Shown here in pieces: positions 43,935-55,919 of a stretch of DNA of 64,000 bases. How positions within the stretch are numbered: the first letter of the stretch is position 1; each line of letters starts with the position of its first letter. This DNA is from Rhineura floridana (Eukaryota > Chordata > Lepidosauria > Squamata > Rhineuridae): the NCBI RefSeq assembly GCF_030035675.1, contig NC_084482.1, forward strand, positions 219,689,943 through 219,753,942, given 5' to 3'. Both the position numbers and the translations under genes were made by a program. Below the pieces are notes generated by a model. The model was not told the origin of the DNA, did no database searches, and worked only from the letters and a program-made list of their open reading frames with translations.

Positions 43935-44895
43935 GACTGCAATGAGCTTGATGTTTTACATGCATTGCTTTATCGCAACATGATCAACAACACTCATCTT
44001 TTCACTGTTGATGGCTGTGTGGAGTCACCCTAACTGGGTTTGCACAGTCTTATTTTCTAGCATGTTATCATCGTCACCATCAACATATTTTTATTTGTAT
44101 GGTAACTATTCCAAAAACTGGATAGCATACTAAATGAAAGACAAGTAAAAAATTTAAAAAATGAACAATTAGAAACAATCATAACATTGATAAGTAAATC
44201 CATTCAGGGTAAGCTAATTTTAATACATTAAAAACACTAAAGTTTAATATTTTATTGTGTTATTATTTTATTAATATCTATACCACTGTTCAACAAGAAT
44301 TTCTCAAAGCAGTTTATATTATTGGGCAACAACTTCAATTTCCTAATAATAGCAACACAAAACGCCATCTTCTAGGCCAGCAATTCCCAAATACATTTTT
44401 TGTTATATTATTCTATGGATTTTCAAATTGTAATACAATAAAATTGAATATAAGCAATAACAGAAACAGCAATGTGTTGCCATCGGAATTAGGGTTTCCA
44501 TCCTCCCTCATCTGGTTGGGGCAGAGGGTAGATTTTGTGTTAGTCTGATGTGGAGCTGGAAGCAGGAAAGACACAGAGAGATCTGCTCTCTGTGCTGAAC
44601 CCTAAGCCATGGATTTGGGAATTCCTCTAGAAACCTAATAGGAAAGCAAGATCTGTTGGAGTGTTACTGCTGGGAATATTTCCATCTTAAGCTCAGGTTG
44701 TGTATAATTGTAGATAAACCGTACATCATAAAGGCACCACAGTCTCCACTGACCTTCCTTCCACGGAAACCAAACCCTGGGCAAGCACTGAAGCCTGGAA
44801 TTCTCACACCACTTGGAGATTTGGCTGTGTGCAACAATATTTGTTAAGGAAGACACACATGTACACAGCCAGTTGCGAACACATTTACACACTGT
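43935..44895 (+). other. Duplicated 3' flank of V2R-B
   Basis: It runs parallel to 3999-5150, with phrases such as tttgcacagtcttatt and gtgttgccatcggaattaggg. Similarity ends near 44895, where unrelated repeat sequence begins. No gene is present. Confidence 0.75.
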
Positions 44896-45210
44896 CAAGG
44901 ACAGCATAGCTTCCATGCCTTTTAAATGGCTCTTTCCTATGAGGGATCTGGGAAGAAATCCTGGGTTTGACCATACTAAAATGGCTCTGTTATGAAGGAT
45001 TTGGGTTACATTCTCTCTCTGTGTGAGAGAAGGATGAAATCTGGGCCGAGAAGCAAGCCGTTCTCACAAATAAGCTGTCAGTTCAGTAATTAGAGACACA
45101 TGCGTTATCTAGTCACTGCCTGGATTTCAAGGCCAACCACCTCAGTTGACTGTGGGAACACAGATAGGAGATTGTCCCCAACCCGCTGGAATATCACATC
45201 TTCCAGAGGC
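44896..45210. other. Repeat-derived stretch with a short tandem duplication
   Basis: The phrase aaatggctctttcctatgagg (44926) recurs as aaatggctctgttatgaagg (44981). The similarity to V2R flanks has ended. It may be the U3 part of an LTR; see the array at 45213-45428. Confidence 0.35.
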
Positions 45211-45212
45211 CC

Positions 45213-45428
45213 CTTGATTGGCCACAGTTTGCCCTAGAGACTTGTCGTAGGTCTCAATGGTTCCAGCCTTTGATCTTTGATTGGTAAAGTCTGTCCCCAG
45301 TCCAGAAGATTCTGCCCATTTAGCTCTCTGATTGGTTCTAGTTGGCTAGGTCCAGAATGTTCTGTCCATTTAACATTCTGATTGGCCTCAGGATCTGTCC
45401 TGCTGCTGCTAGGCATATCTTATAAAAG
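45213..45428 (+). promoter_or_regulatory. Promoter-like array: four inverted CCAAT boxes and a TATA box
   Basis: TGATTGG or close forms occur at 45215, 45278, 45329 and 45379, spaced about 50-63 bp apart within partly repeated sequence. TATAAAAG follows at 45421-45428. Phased CCAAT boxes before a TATA box look like the U3 enhancer and promoter of an LTR. The element itself could not be bounded. Confidence 0.5.
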
Positions 45429-46329
45429 TATTTTGGAATCCTTGGTTCATTTCCCCATTCCCCCTTTCCCATTCTTTCTGCCCTGATGTTGGATATTCCT
45501 GATGACACCAAACCACCTTCTGCTTTCCTGAATTCTGATGGTATGTTTAGTGTTACTGTCCAGACCCTTATCTAGTGGATGCACAGGGATGGTTCTACAG
45601 GTTCTTCCTAGCCTTATGTCTATCAAGAGTCTTATATGCCAAACATTGTCCTCACCTGAGTCCTGTTATTGACTGCAGATAACTAGCTAAGTAAAAAGAT
45701 AAAAAAGAGGTCCTACCCAAGTTCCCCTTGGGACTCAGGATTTACCAAGAAAATACTAATAGGATTCCGCAGCTGGAAAAAATATATATTTGTATACTAT
45801 ACTCTGGTTCAGAAATATAAGTAGCTGGCTTCAGCCACTGCAGAAATTGTGCACACATATTTATAGTAATAATGAAGACTTACCCAGTAGCTTAACAGTT
45901 AAAGAGATGTATGCTGTTGGCCGTAACCAGGACATACAATGCTAACAAGCATATAGCTGGCTCTATCTTACATCAAATGGGCTAAAGCAGCACATAGCTG
46001 GCTCTATCTTATACCATAATGGTTAAATCAGCACATAGGTGCCTTTAGCAAGTTTACTAGTTAGTGCTGATAACTGTGAGGCAATTACACAGTGCCTTAA
46101 TATGGCTGGCAAATAACATAATAGTACACTATATCAGTGACTAGCTTCAGGGCAAATACACAGTGTCTTATACATAAAAGCATTTATTAATAACAGCCTT
46201 ATACAAAGAGCTTTATCTGTTTATTGCCACCACGCCAAAGGAGACTCAGAACACATATGGTATAATGTTATATTTATTAAAATATAACAAATATTAAGCC
46301 AAAATCCAATTCAATCAAATTAATCCAAT
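45429..46329. other. Unassigned repeat-like stretch
   Basis: A phrase agctggctctatctta(c/t)a is repeated at 45955 and 45998. AT-rich sequence with AATAAA on the minus strand lies at 46268-46300. No gene was recognised. Confidence 0.35.
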
Positions 46330-48045
46330 TTAACTCCTTCGGGCAGGTGAGGTGCAGACTAACTAGTAGGGAATACTCCCTCAATCTTAAAATAGGTCAG
46401 TCACCTTGGACTGCAACTCCCCACCAAGGATGTGGGAAAAGTCATCCCACCTTGCTATTGGAGTCAGGCATGTGGTTCCAACTTCTGCATCCTGGACCCA
46501 CTGTACAGGCATTCATCATGATGCACAAGCCGGTCCCACTAGGACACTCCCCAGATCTGCACTAGACATTAAGCACTGATGGTTCCCTAGGGAGTGCCCT
46601 TTACCAAAATGCCTCAGCCTCCTTACTTTTTCCCAAAATACCTCACCTGCCCAAATTCCATGCCACGAGAGGGGATCAGCTGAAGCTTGGTCCCCTCAAC
46701 CCAAAGAAAACAAAGTCCCCAAACCCGACCTAAGATCCTCCAGTAACAAATCACACCCACACTCCGAGAGATGAACGCCATCATCTCAAAAGAAATGTTG
46801 GGAATAAAACTGAATCCTGTTGTGGTGAATGAAAGCCCCACCAAGAGAAAAAACCATGTCCCTAACTTTTCTATTAACCCACCTTTTGGACCTATCAATC
46901 CTGTTGGGGTAATCGCACCCCTCCACACTCTTATCACCAGCATATCTGACCATACTAGAATGAGATCTGGATAAGAATGTATGAGCCAGGTGGAAGCATG
47001 AGTGACCTTGAGCAGCAAATCCATACCTGGCCGCTGCACCAAGTCATTCTCCCCCAAATGAACTAACAAAATGTGGGGCCAGTTAGCCAAAGACATGATT
47101 TGGCATACCAAAGGCATCAATGCATCCCACAACATGCCCTCTGAGCCTCCCAGCTAACTGTTGCTCGAACAGAAAGCTGCAGCTGTGTCCCGGCAAGAGA
47201 AGAGAAGGCCCTCTGGTGGGCCCAAAACAGAATAGAATGGCCACACTGGACGATCCTTGCAGGGACTGGAAGGCTCTGTGCACCTAAGGAAAACAGAAAA
47301 ACACGAGGCTTTAGAATTATTACCTGACATATGACTTGAAAGCTGAAGATCCCCACCTGCCAAGCGCCTGGATACCATCAACACTCATGCCCATGAGGGC
47401 TGTGGCTGTGGCCACCCTAATACGAAAAGAATGCAGCCCACAGACTCCAGGATTGTGACCACTGGCCAACAAGGCCCGCTGAACAACAACCCAAAACTGA
47501 AACTCAGTCAGGGCGGAACCATCCACATGTATGTAGAGATAACACTGGCCCGCTGGCCTGATAGACAGAAATTGATGCACTGCAGAAACTGGGCATAATT
47601 CAGTTAACAGGCAGCTGCACAGACATACAACACTGCCACAGCCCTTTCGATCAGTCTTAGAGACTCTTAGGGAGAATCTCACTACATCAGCACCTAATGT
47701 GCAAATGCCAGAGCATAAGGCTCGATAGGACACATCACTCTTCGAAGAGTCTAATGCTTCACAGAGACTAATGCTTCACTAGGGCGAAAGCACCATGGAA
47801 CATCGTCAGAGCTAATGTGGTGAAAGGTGCGACATACTGAGATGAGCATATAGAATGAAAAAAGGCAGGATCTGGAGGAGGACATCGGGTATGATTAGCC
47901 TCCTCCGGTCAGTGGGCCTGTGAGCGAAACGTAACCAACCCTGAAGGACCTTTCTGACCCTAAAAACTACAGAATGATCCTGCAATTCTCTTGCCTTGGA
48001 AATAAAAGCCAGTGTGGAGAGGTGTCCAGCAATAGTTGGATGAGC
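46330..48045 (-). mobile_element. DIRS-like tyrosine-recombinase retroelement, broken
   Basis: On the minus strand, 48090-47320 covers a tyrosine recombinase: an N-terminal part (AHPTIAGHLSTLAFISKA) and a catalytic end (GVCGLHSFRIRVATATALMG, GRWGSSAFKSYVR). The His-x-x-Arg and trailing Tyr typical of such enzymes are present. 47135-46623 resembles an SGNH-hydrolase-like domain (ILLVHLGENDLV). DIRS-type elements insert by recombinase, not by a DDE integrase. The copy is an old, broken fossil with several breaks. Its termini are not identified. Confidence 0.72.
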
Positions 48046-48047
48046 TG

Positions 48048-48121
48048 GAGGGAGCCCCAGCTGACGAAGCATCAAGGCCCCAGCTGACAAAGCGTCAAGG
48101 CAAGTTAAGCAGCAGAGCGAG
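48048..48121 (+). repeat. Direct repeat, copy 1
   Basis: The phrase agggagccccagctgacgaagc, with ccccagctgacaaagcgtcaag and gttaagcagcagagcgag, returns at 48740-48812. The spacing is about 692 bp. Confidence 0.8.
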
Positions 48122-48739
48122 AAGAGGGTAAGTAGCTCCCATTTATTCCATTATTTAATTGAATTAAAACAGCTCAGAGCAATAAGTAATAAGGGCAGCC
48201 TAAGGTCACCCTGAGCTAGGAGCCAAATCCTGAAAGAACCTATATCTTAGGAGACAGATCCTAGGAGAAGGAAGCCTATAGAAAGCTAGTTTTCAACACC
48301 ACCCTAGCAGGAAAGCTTCAGGGGACACTGTAAACAAGGCTAAATTCCAGTCGGAGCGAAGGGGGGAAAGGAAACTCCACCAATACATACAGGGAGAGAG
48401 TCAGCTCAGTTGTTGCTAAAAAGGGCAGCTTTAGCTTTCCTTAAACACAACCACAAGCTCTGTTTCCCTAGGTTAAAGAAAGGTCAGGCTGTTTGAGGTG
48501 GGAAAACAACAAACAAACTAAAGTCCTTAAACAGCCCCACCCCTCGCTAAGGAAGGAAGCCTGCCTTCCTGCCTTCAAAGGAAGGAAGCCTGAGATAATC
48601 CTAAGGAGTTAAGCCCCAGCTGATAGTTGAGCCATCAGCCTCAAGTAACACATCATTGGCTGGCAGCAGTAGCTGGGAGACACCAGCCACACATATAAAT
48701 TCAGAGCACCCTAGCAAGGGAGCCTGCTCCACAAGCTAG
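48122..48739 (+). other. Stretch between the direct repeats, with TATA-like box
   Basis: It has no coding frame. It holds gggtaagtag (donor-like, 48127) and acatataaattcag (48691). It may be 5' UTR/promoter sequence of the LINE that follows, or part of an LTR element. Confidence 0.35.
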
Positions 48740-48812
48740 AGGGAGCCCCAGCTGACAAAGCGGCAAGGCCCCAGTTGACAAAGCGTCAAGGCGAGTTAAG
48801 CAGCAGAGCGAG
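48740..48812 (+). repeat. Direct repeat, copy 2
   Basis: This is the second copy of the 48048-48121 repeat. It leads into the sequence just before ORF1 of the L3-type LINE. Confidence 0.8.
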
Positions 48813-48889
48813 TTTGGCAGCAGGGTGAGGAGGCCAGGGCCTCCCACTCTGCCCGTCTGTTCCCTGATGTCAACTAAACCGCAGTCCCC

Positions 48890-51800
48890 AACACATTGAT
48901 GTAATAAACCTTAAACAAAACTATGCAGGTAAGAAGCCAGCAGGGGTGGGGGGGGCTTTCCAGTGTTTTGCACTGCCTGCAGCATGTACGACTATCTGCC
49001 TGTTGGACAGAAGTCGTGGGTGTGCTCTCAGTACACTGAGCTCCTGGCTCTCCAGGAACAACTTCATTTCCTTGAGGCCAAGGTGGCTGACCTGGAAAAG
49101 CTGAGAGAGGCAGAGAGGTGTGTGGAGGAGGCCTTCAGGGATGTTATAGCTGTGTCCCGCTCCAAGGGTGATAGCTCTCCTGCTATCATGAGGAATGATG
49201 GTCTCGGGGAAGGAGAGCATCCAGCCAAGGAAGAGAGAAACAATCCCTTTACAAGGGACCCATTCCTTGGGGGATGAGCAGCTATCCTCTTGTGCCGAGG
49301 ATATATCTCCAGGGGATGCAGGGATCCTTGTAGTGGGTGATTCGATCATTAGAAACATAGACATTGGGGTGTGTGATGGGCGTGCAGACCGCAAGGTGTT
49401 TTGCTTCCCTGGTGCAAAAGTTGTGGATATCGCCCGTCATTTAGATAGTTTGGTAGACAGTGCTGGGGAGGAGTCAGTGGTCGTGGTGCATGTTGGCACC
49501 AACGACATGGAGAAATGCAGCTGTGAGGTCCTGGAAGCCAAATTTAGGTTGCTAGGTAGGAAGCTGAAAGCCAGGACCTCCAAGGTGGCTTTCTCTGAAA
49601 TGCTACTGGTTCCACTCGCAGGACCAGCAAGACAGGCACAGCTTTGCAGTCTCAATACATGGATGAGACGATGGTGTCTGGTGGAAGGGTTTGGATTTGT
49701 TAGGCACTGGGGAACATTTTGGGACAAGCTGGGCCTGTACAAAAGGGACAGGCTCCACTTGAACCAGAATGGAACCAGACTGCTGGCACTTAAAATTAAA
49801 AATGTGTCAGAGCAGCTTTTAAACTGACTGAGGGGGGAAACCCGACAGAAGCTGAGGAAGGTCCTGTTCAGAATAAACCTCCCCCGCTGGGATAAAGACC
49901 AAAGAAATGATGAAATTTTAAAAGGGGTAGGCCTAGAAGTAGGCATTGTGAGAGCAGGGGCACAGGATATCAATTCAGAAGAGCAAATTTACCACAGGCC
50001 AAACCACAAGTGCCAAAGACACGTGAAGTGAGACACTGCTTACAAGTGCCTGTACGCTAATGCTAGGAGCCTCCGAACCAAGATGGGAGAACTGGAGTGC
50101 TTGGTCTTAGAGAAGAGCATTGATATAGTGAGCATAACGGAGACCTGGTGGAATGGAGAAAACTAGTGGTATATGGTTATCCCTGGATATAAACTATATC
50201 GGAAGGACAGGGAAGGACATATTTGTGGTGGAGTCGCTCTATATGTGAAAGAAGGCATTGAATCCAGCAACCTTGAAACCCCAAAAGAGGCAGACTCCTC
50301 CACAGAATCGTTGTGGGTGGTGATACCATGCCCCAGGAGGGATTTAATACTGGGAACGATCTATCGTCCCCCTGATCAAAATGCTGAGGGAGACCTTGAG
50401 ATGAGATATGAAATTGAGGAAGCATCCAAACTAGGAAAGGTGGTAGTAATGGGTGACTTCAACTACTCAGACATAGAGTGGCCGCATATGTGTTCCAGTC
50501 ATGACAAAGAAGCAAAATTTCTAGATATTTTAAATGACTATTCCCTAGATCAGTTGGTCATGGAACCGACCAGAGGGACGGCAACCCTGGACTTAATCCT
50601 CAGTGGGGACCGGGACCTGGTGCGAGATGTAAGTGCTGTTGAACCGATTGGGAGCAGTGACCATAGTGCTATTAAATTAAACATACATGTAAATGGCCAA
50701 TTGCCAAGAAAATCCAACACGGTCACATTTGACTTCAAAAGAGGAAACTTCACAAAAATGAGGGGATTGGTAAAAAGAAAGCTGAAAAACAAAGTCCAGA
50801 GGGTCACATCACTCGAAAATGCTTGGAAGTTGTTTAAAAACACTCTATTAGAAGCTCATCTGGAGTGCATACCGCAGATCAGAAAAGGTACCGCCAGGGC
50901 CAAGAAGATGCCAGCATGGTTAACGAGCAAAGTCAAGGAAGCTCTTAGAGGCAAAAAGTCTTCCTTCAGAAAATGGAAGTCTTGTCCGAATGAAGAAAAT
51001 AAAAAAGAACACAAACTCTGGCAAAAGAAATGCAAGAAGACAATAAGGGATGCTAAAAAAGAATTTGAGGAGCACATTGCTAAGAACATAAAAACCAACA
51101 ACAAAAAATTCTATCAATACATTCAAAGCAGGAGACCATCTAGGGAGGCGATTGGACCCTTGGATGATAAGGGAGTCAAAGGTGTACTAAAGAACGATAA
51201 GGAGATTGCAGAGAAGCTAAATGAATTCTTTGCATCTGTCTTCACAGTGGAAGATATAGGGCAGATCCCTGAACCTGAACTAACATTTGCAGGAAGGCAT
51301 TCTGAGGAACTGAGACAAATAGTGGTAACGAGAGAGGAAGTTCCAGGCTTAATGGACAATATAAAAACTGACAAATCACCGGGCCCGGATGGCATCCACC
51401 CGAGAGTTCTCAAAGAACTCAAATGTGAAATTGCTGATCTGCTAACTAAAATATGTAACTTGTCCCTCGGGTCCTCCTCCATGCCTGAGGACTGGAAAGT
51501 GGCAAATGTAATGCCAATCTTCAAAAAGGGATCCAGAGGGGATCCCGGAAATTACAGGTCAGTTAGCTTAACTTCTGTCCCTGGAAAACTGGTAGAAAGT
51601 ATTATTAAAGCTAGATTAACTAAGCACATAGAAGAACAAGCCTTGCTGAAGCAGAGCCAGCATGGCTTCTGCAAGGGAAAGTCCTGTCTCAGTAACCTAC
51701 TAGAATTCTTTGAGAGTGTCAACAAGCATATAGATAGAGGTGATCCAGTGGACATAGTGTACTTAGACTTTCAAAAAGCGCTTGACAAGGTACCTCACCA

Positions 51801-54800
51801 AAGACTTCTGAGGAAGCTTAGCAGTCATGGAATAAGAGGAGAGGTCATCTTGTGGATAAGGAATTGGTTAAGAAGCAGAAAGCAGAGAGTAGGAATAAAT
51901 GGACAGTTCTCCCAATGGAGGGCTGTAGAAAGTGGAGTCCCTCAAGGATCAGTATTGGGACCTGTACTTTTCAACTTGTTCATTAATGACCTAGAATTAG
52001 GAGTGAGCAGTGAAGTGGCCAAGTTTGCTGACGACACTAAATTGTTCAGGGTTGTTAAAACAAAAAGGGATTGCGAAGAGCTCCAAAAAGATCTCTCCAA
52101 AGTGAGTGAATGGGTGGAAAAATGGCAAATGCAATTCAATATAAACAAGTGTAAAATTATGCATATTGGAGCAAAAAACCTGAATTTCACATATACGCTC
52201 ATGGGGTCTGAACTGGCGGTGACCGACCAGGAGAGAGACCTCGGGGTTGTAGTGGACAGCATGATGAAAATGTCGACCCAGTGTGCGGCAGCTGTGAAAA
52301 AGGCAAATTCCATGCTAGCGATAATTAGGAAAGGTATTGAAAATAAAACAGCCGATATCATAATGCCGTTGTATAAATCTATGGTGCGGCCGCATTTGGA
52401 ATACTGTGTACAGTTCAGGTCGCCTCATCTCAAAAAGGATATTATAGAGTTGGAAAAGGTTCAGAAGAGGGCAACCAGAATGATCAAGGGGATGGAGCGA
52501 CTCCCTTACGAGGAAAGGTTGCAGCATTTGGGGCTTTTTAGTTTAGAGAAAAGGCGGGTCAGAGGAGACATGACAGAAGTGTATAAAATTATGCATGGCA
52601 TTGAGAAAGTGGATAGAGAAAAGTTCTTCTCCCTCTCTCATAATACTAGAACTCGTGGACATTCAAAGAAGCTGAATGTTCGAAGATTCAGGACAGACAA
52701 AAAGAAGTACTTCTTTACTCCACGAAACGCTATGTGAAGGCGGTGAGGATGGCAAAGAAGCAATACTTCGCTACCTCCATTCAGTCATCTTGTAACCGCC
52801 CAGCGGAACTTTATAAGGTTGTCCGGAGACTTTTACACTCTGGTTCTCCGGACGCAATATTACCATCAATAGCCCGCTGTAATGAGTTTGCGAGGCACTT
52901 CCAAGACAAGATCATAAACATCCGTCGGGACCTTGACTCCAATATTGTAACAGTTGAATCTAATGAGGTGTCCAGAACACAGTCTTGTCCTGTTTTATTG
53001 GATGAGTTTCAGTTGGTACAGCTCGAGGATGTGGACAAGGTGCTTGGACAGATACGGGCGACTACTTCCGCTCTGAACCCTTGCCTTTCGTGGCTAATAA
53101 AAGCTAGTAGAAATGGAACGGCCGGCTGGGCCAAGGAGGTAATTAATGCCTCGTTACGAGAGGGAGTGGTCCACCTTGCCTGAAACAGGCGGTAGTGCGA
53201 CCGCTCCTAAAAAAGTCCTCCTTGGACCCTGATAACTTTAACAACTATAGGCCGGTAGCAAATGTTCCATTTCTGGGCAAGGTTCTAGAGTGCGTGGTCG
53301 CTCGCCAACTCCAGGCCCTCTTGGATGAAACTGATTATCTGGATCCATTTCAATCCGGCTTTCAGCCGGGGTTTGGTTCAGAAACAGCCTTGGTCGCCCT
53401 GTATGATGACCTCTGTCGGGAGAAAGACAGAGGGAGTGTAACTCTGTTGGTTCTCCTGGATCTCTCGGCGGCTTTTGATACCATCGACCATGGTATCCTT
53501 CTGGGGCGACTCGCGGAGTTAGGAGTTGGAGGCACTGCTTGGCGGTGGCTGTGCTCCTATCTTGAGTGTCGTCTCCAGAAGGTGATGCTTGGGGAACACT
53601 ACTCGAGTCCTTGGGTGCTCCAGTATGGGGTCCCTCAGGGCTCAGTTCTGTCCCCCATGCTTTTTAATATCTATATGAAGCCGCTGGGTGAGGTCATCAG
53701 GAGTTATGGAGTGCGTTTCCAGCAATATGCTGATGATACGCAGCTCTATTTCTCCTTTTCATCTTCTTCAGGTGAGGCTGTTGCTATACTGAACCGCTGC
53801 CTGGCCGCGATAATGGACTGGATGAGAGCAAACAAACTGAAACTCAATCCTGACAAGACTGAGATGCTGATAGTTGGGGGGCCCTCTGCTCAGATGGTTG
53901 ATGTCAGACCTGTCCTAGATGGCGTTACACTCCCCCTAAAGGAACAGGTCCGTAGTTTGGGGATCTTATTAGATCCGCGTCTGTCACTTGACGCCCAGGT
54001 AGCCTCGGTGGCACGAAATGCGTTCTACCAGCTTCGGCTGGTAGCCCAACTACGACCCTATCTGGACAGGGAGAACCTAGCCTCAGTTATTCACGCTCTG
54101 GTAACCTCTAGATTGGATTACTGTAATGCTCTCTACGTAGGGTTACCTTTGAAAACGATTCGGAAACTTCAGCTAGTGCAGAATGCTGCGGCCAGAGTTC
54201 TTACTGGGACGAAGAAATTCGACCACATAACACCTATTCTGGCCCAACTGCACTGGCTTCCAATATGTTTCCGGGCCAGATTCAAAGTGTTGGTCCTTAC
54301 CTATAAAGCCCTTAACGGCACTGGACCGCAATATCTGATGGAACGCCTCTCCCGCTATGTTCCCACCCGTTCACTCCGCTCGACGTCTAAGGCCCTTCTC
54401 CGGGTCCCAACCCATACAGAGGCCCGGAGAACAGTAACAAGATCTAGGGCCTTTTCGGTGGTGGCCCCGAATTATGGAATGCCCTCCCAGATGAGATACA
54501 CCTGGCGCCTTCTCTGTCATCTTTCCGGCGCCAGGTAAAGACCTACCTCTTCACCCAGGCATTTTAAAATATTTAAGCTTTTAATCTTATTTTTTTTAGT
54601 TTTCTTTCACTTTGTTTATATAATGTTTATATTGTCTGCGCAATACACACTTGCTGTATTTTAAATATTGTGGTTTTATCATGTTGTACACCGCCCTGGG
54701 AGCTGCTAGCTATAGGGCGGTTTAGAAATGCAACTAAATAAATAATAAATAAATAAATATACTTAGCACATAGTCAAACTATGGAATTTGCTCCCACAAG

Positions 54801-55100
54801 ATGCAGTAATGGCCACCAGCTTGGATGGCTTTAAAGGAAGATTAGACAAATTCATGGAGGACAGGGCTATCAATGGCTACTAGCCATGATGGCTGTGCTC
54901 TGCCACTCTAGTCAGAGGCAGCATGCTTGTGAAAACCAGTTGCCAGAAGCCTCAGGGGGGGAGAGTGTTCTTGCACTTGGGTCCTGCTTGCGGGCTTCCC
55001 CCAGGCACCTGGTTGGCCGCTGTGAGAACAGGATGCTGGACTAGATGGGCCACTGGCCTGATCCAGCAGGTTCTTCTTATGTTCTTATGTTCTTATAGTT
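48890..55100 (+). mobile_element. CR1/L3-type LINE with ORF1 and ORF2, split by a nested L2
   Basis: ORF1 (about 48960-49827) encodes a short coiled-coil-like start (LLALQEQLHFLEAKVADLEK) and an SGNH-esterase-like domain (GDSIIRNIDIG, VVVHVGTNDM, LHLNQNGTRLLALK). One frameshift near 49250 splits it. ORF2 starts near 50040. It has an endonuclease (ITETWWNGEN, stop TAG near 50164; VVMGDFNYSDIEW; GSSDHSAIKL), the RT ([57 protein letters not shown]) and a C-terminal region. An L2 insertion cuts ORF2 at about 52727. The last ~35 codons and the 3' tail resume at about 54768-55100, ending ttcttatgttcttatgttc. This is the most complete LINE in the window. Confidence 0.9.
52728..54765 (+). mobile_element. 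L2-type LINE nested in the L3 LINE, 5'-truncated
   Basis: The RT region is in two frames: 52734-53183 (linker, SLREGVVHLA) and 53195-54538 (SLDPDNFNNYRPVANVPFLG, LLDLSAAFDTIDHGILL, YGVPQGSVLSPMLFNIYM, QYADDTQLYFS, LLDPRLSLDAQVASVARNAF). A frameshift near 53185 and another near 54470 (one C short in ggccccgaatt) break it. The 3' hairpin accgccctgggagc...agggcggt (about 54688-54722) and an (AATA)n tail end it. It probably duplicated about 4 bp (tact) of the host LINE. Confidence 0.9.
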
Positions 55101-55129
55101 GTAACAGAAATATTTTGCCTTTTTAAATA

Positions 55130-55910
55130 TAACATAAATTGCAGCAAATGAGATAAAGGAATTGGAAAATCAAAAGGCCAAGCATTGTGAGCTCAAAACA
55201 CCTGGAATTTTCCGAAAGTACACTGGTAGGCTCTCTGAGTGCTGGGAGCAAGGCAGAGGCTATGGTGGCCCGCACTTCTAATTCCAAGGCTCCACAGGAA
55301 AGGAGGTAATGCTGGCTCGTATGGCCTGAATATGATCTGAATGCATGCCCGCAAGGGTGGTGGCTGCTGCCACTCCAGTTTGAAGGAATGTAATTCATAC
55401 TCTCCTGTATCTCACCACATCCCTGTAAGGGCCCCCCAAACGTGAGATCAGCATTGCAATTGGGTTAGGGTGGACACATCGAGATGTATGAACAAGTAAC
55501 GCTGGCTTGGGTGATCAGAACGCTTCCAGAACGCATGTCCACGAGGGCAGATGCCACAGCCGCTCCTATATGAGAGCAATGTAACCCCTAAACTCATGGA
55601 TCTCACCACAGGCCCTAATGGCCCTGTGAACAACATACCAATAATTAAAATTGAAACAATGCATAGCCATCGATGCATATGAAGAGATAGCTCTAGCCCA
55701 CTGGCCTAACAGAAAGAAAGCTCTGTTAGAGTGAAACTGGAGACAGAATGGGCGATGGGCAGCCCCCCAACTTCACCACCCAGTCACTACCCCACTGGTC
55801 TATCTTAAGGATATGCACTGAAAACAGCACAGAAATGTCAGCGCAGGGCTCAAATATGACGTGACTTGCCTGGAAAGGTAATTTTACCAGATTTAAAACA
55901 GAAAGAAACA
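55130..55910 (-). mobile_element. DIRS-like recombinase fragments, broken
   Basis: Phrases such as gcatgcccgcaagggtggtgg...ctgctgccactccagtttgaa match the recombinase His-Arg region of the element at 46330-48045. A similar phrase (cgcatgtccacgagggcagatgcc) recurs near 55530. So two related pieces lie side by side. They are old and heavily broken. Confidence 0.5.
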
Positions 55911-55919
55911 GCTAGAAAC

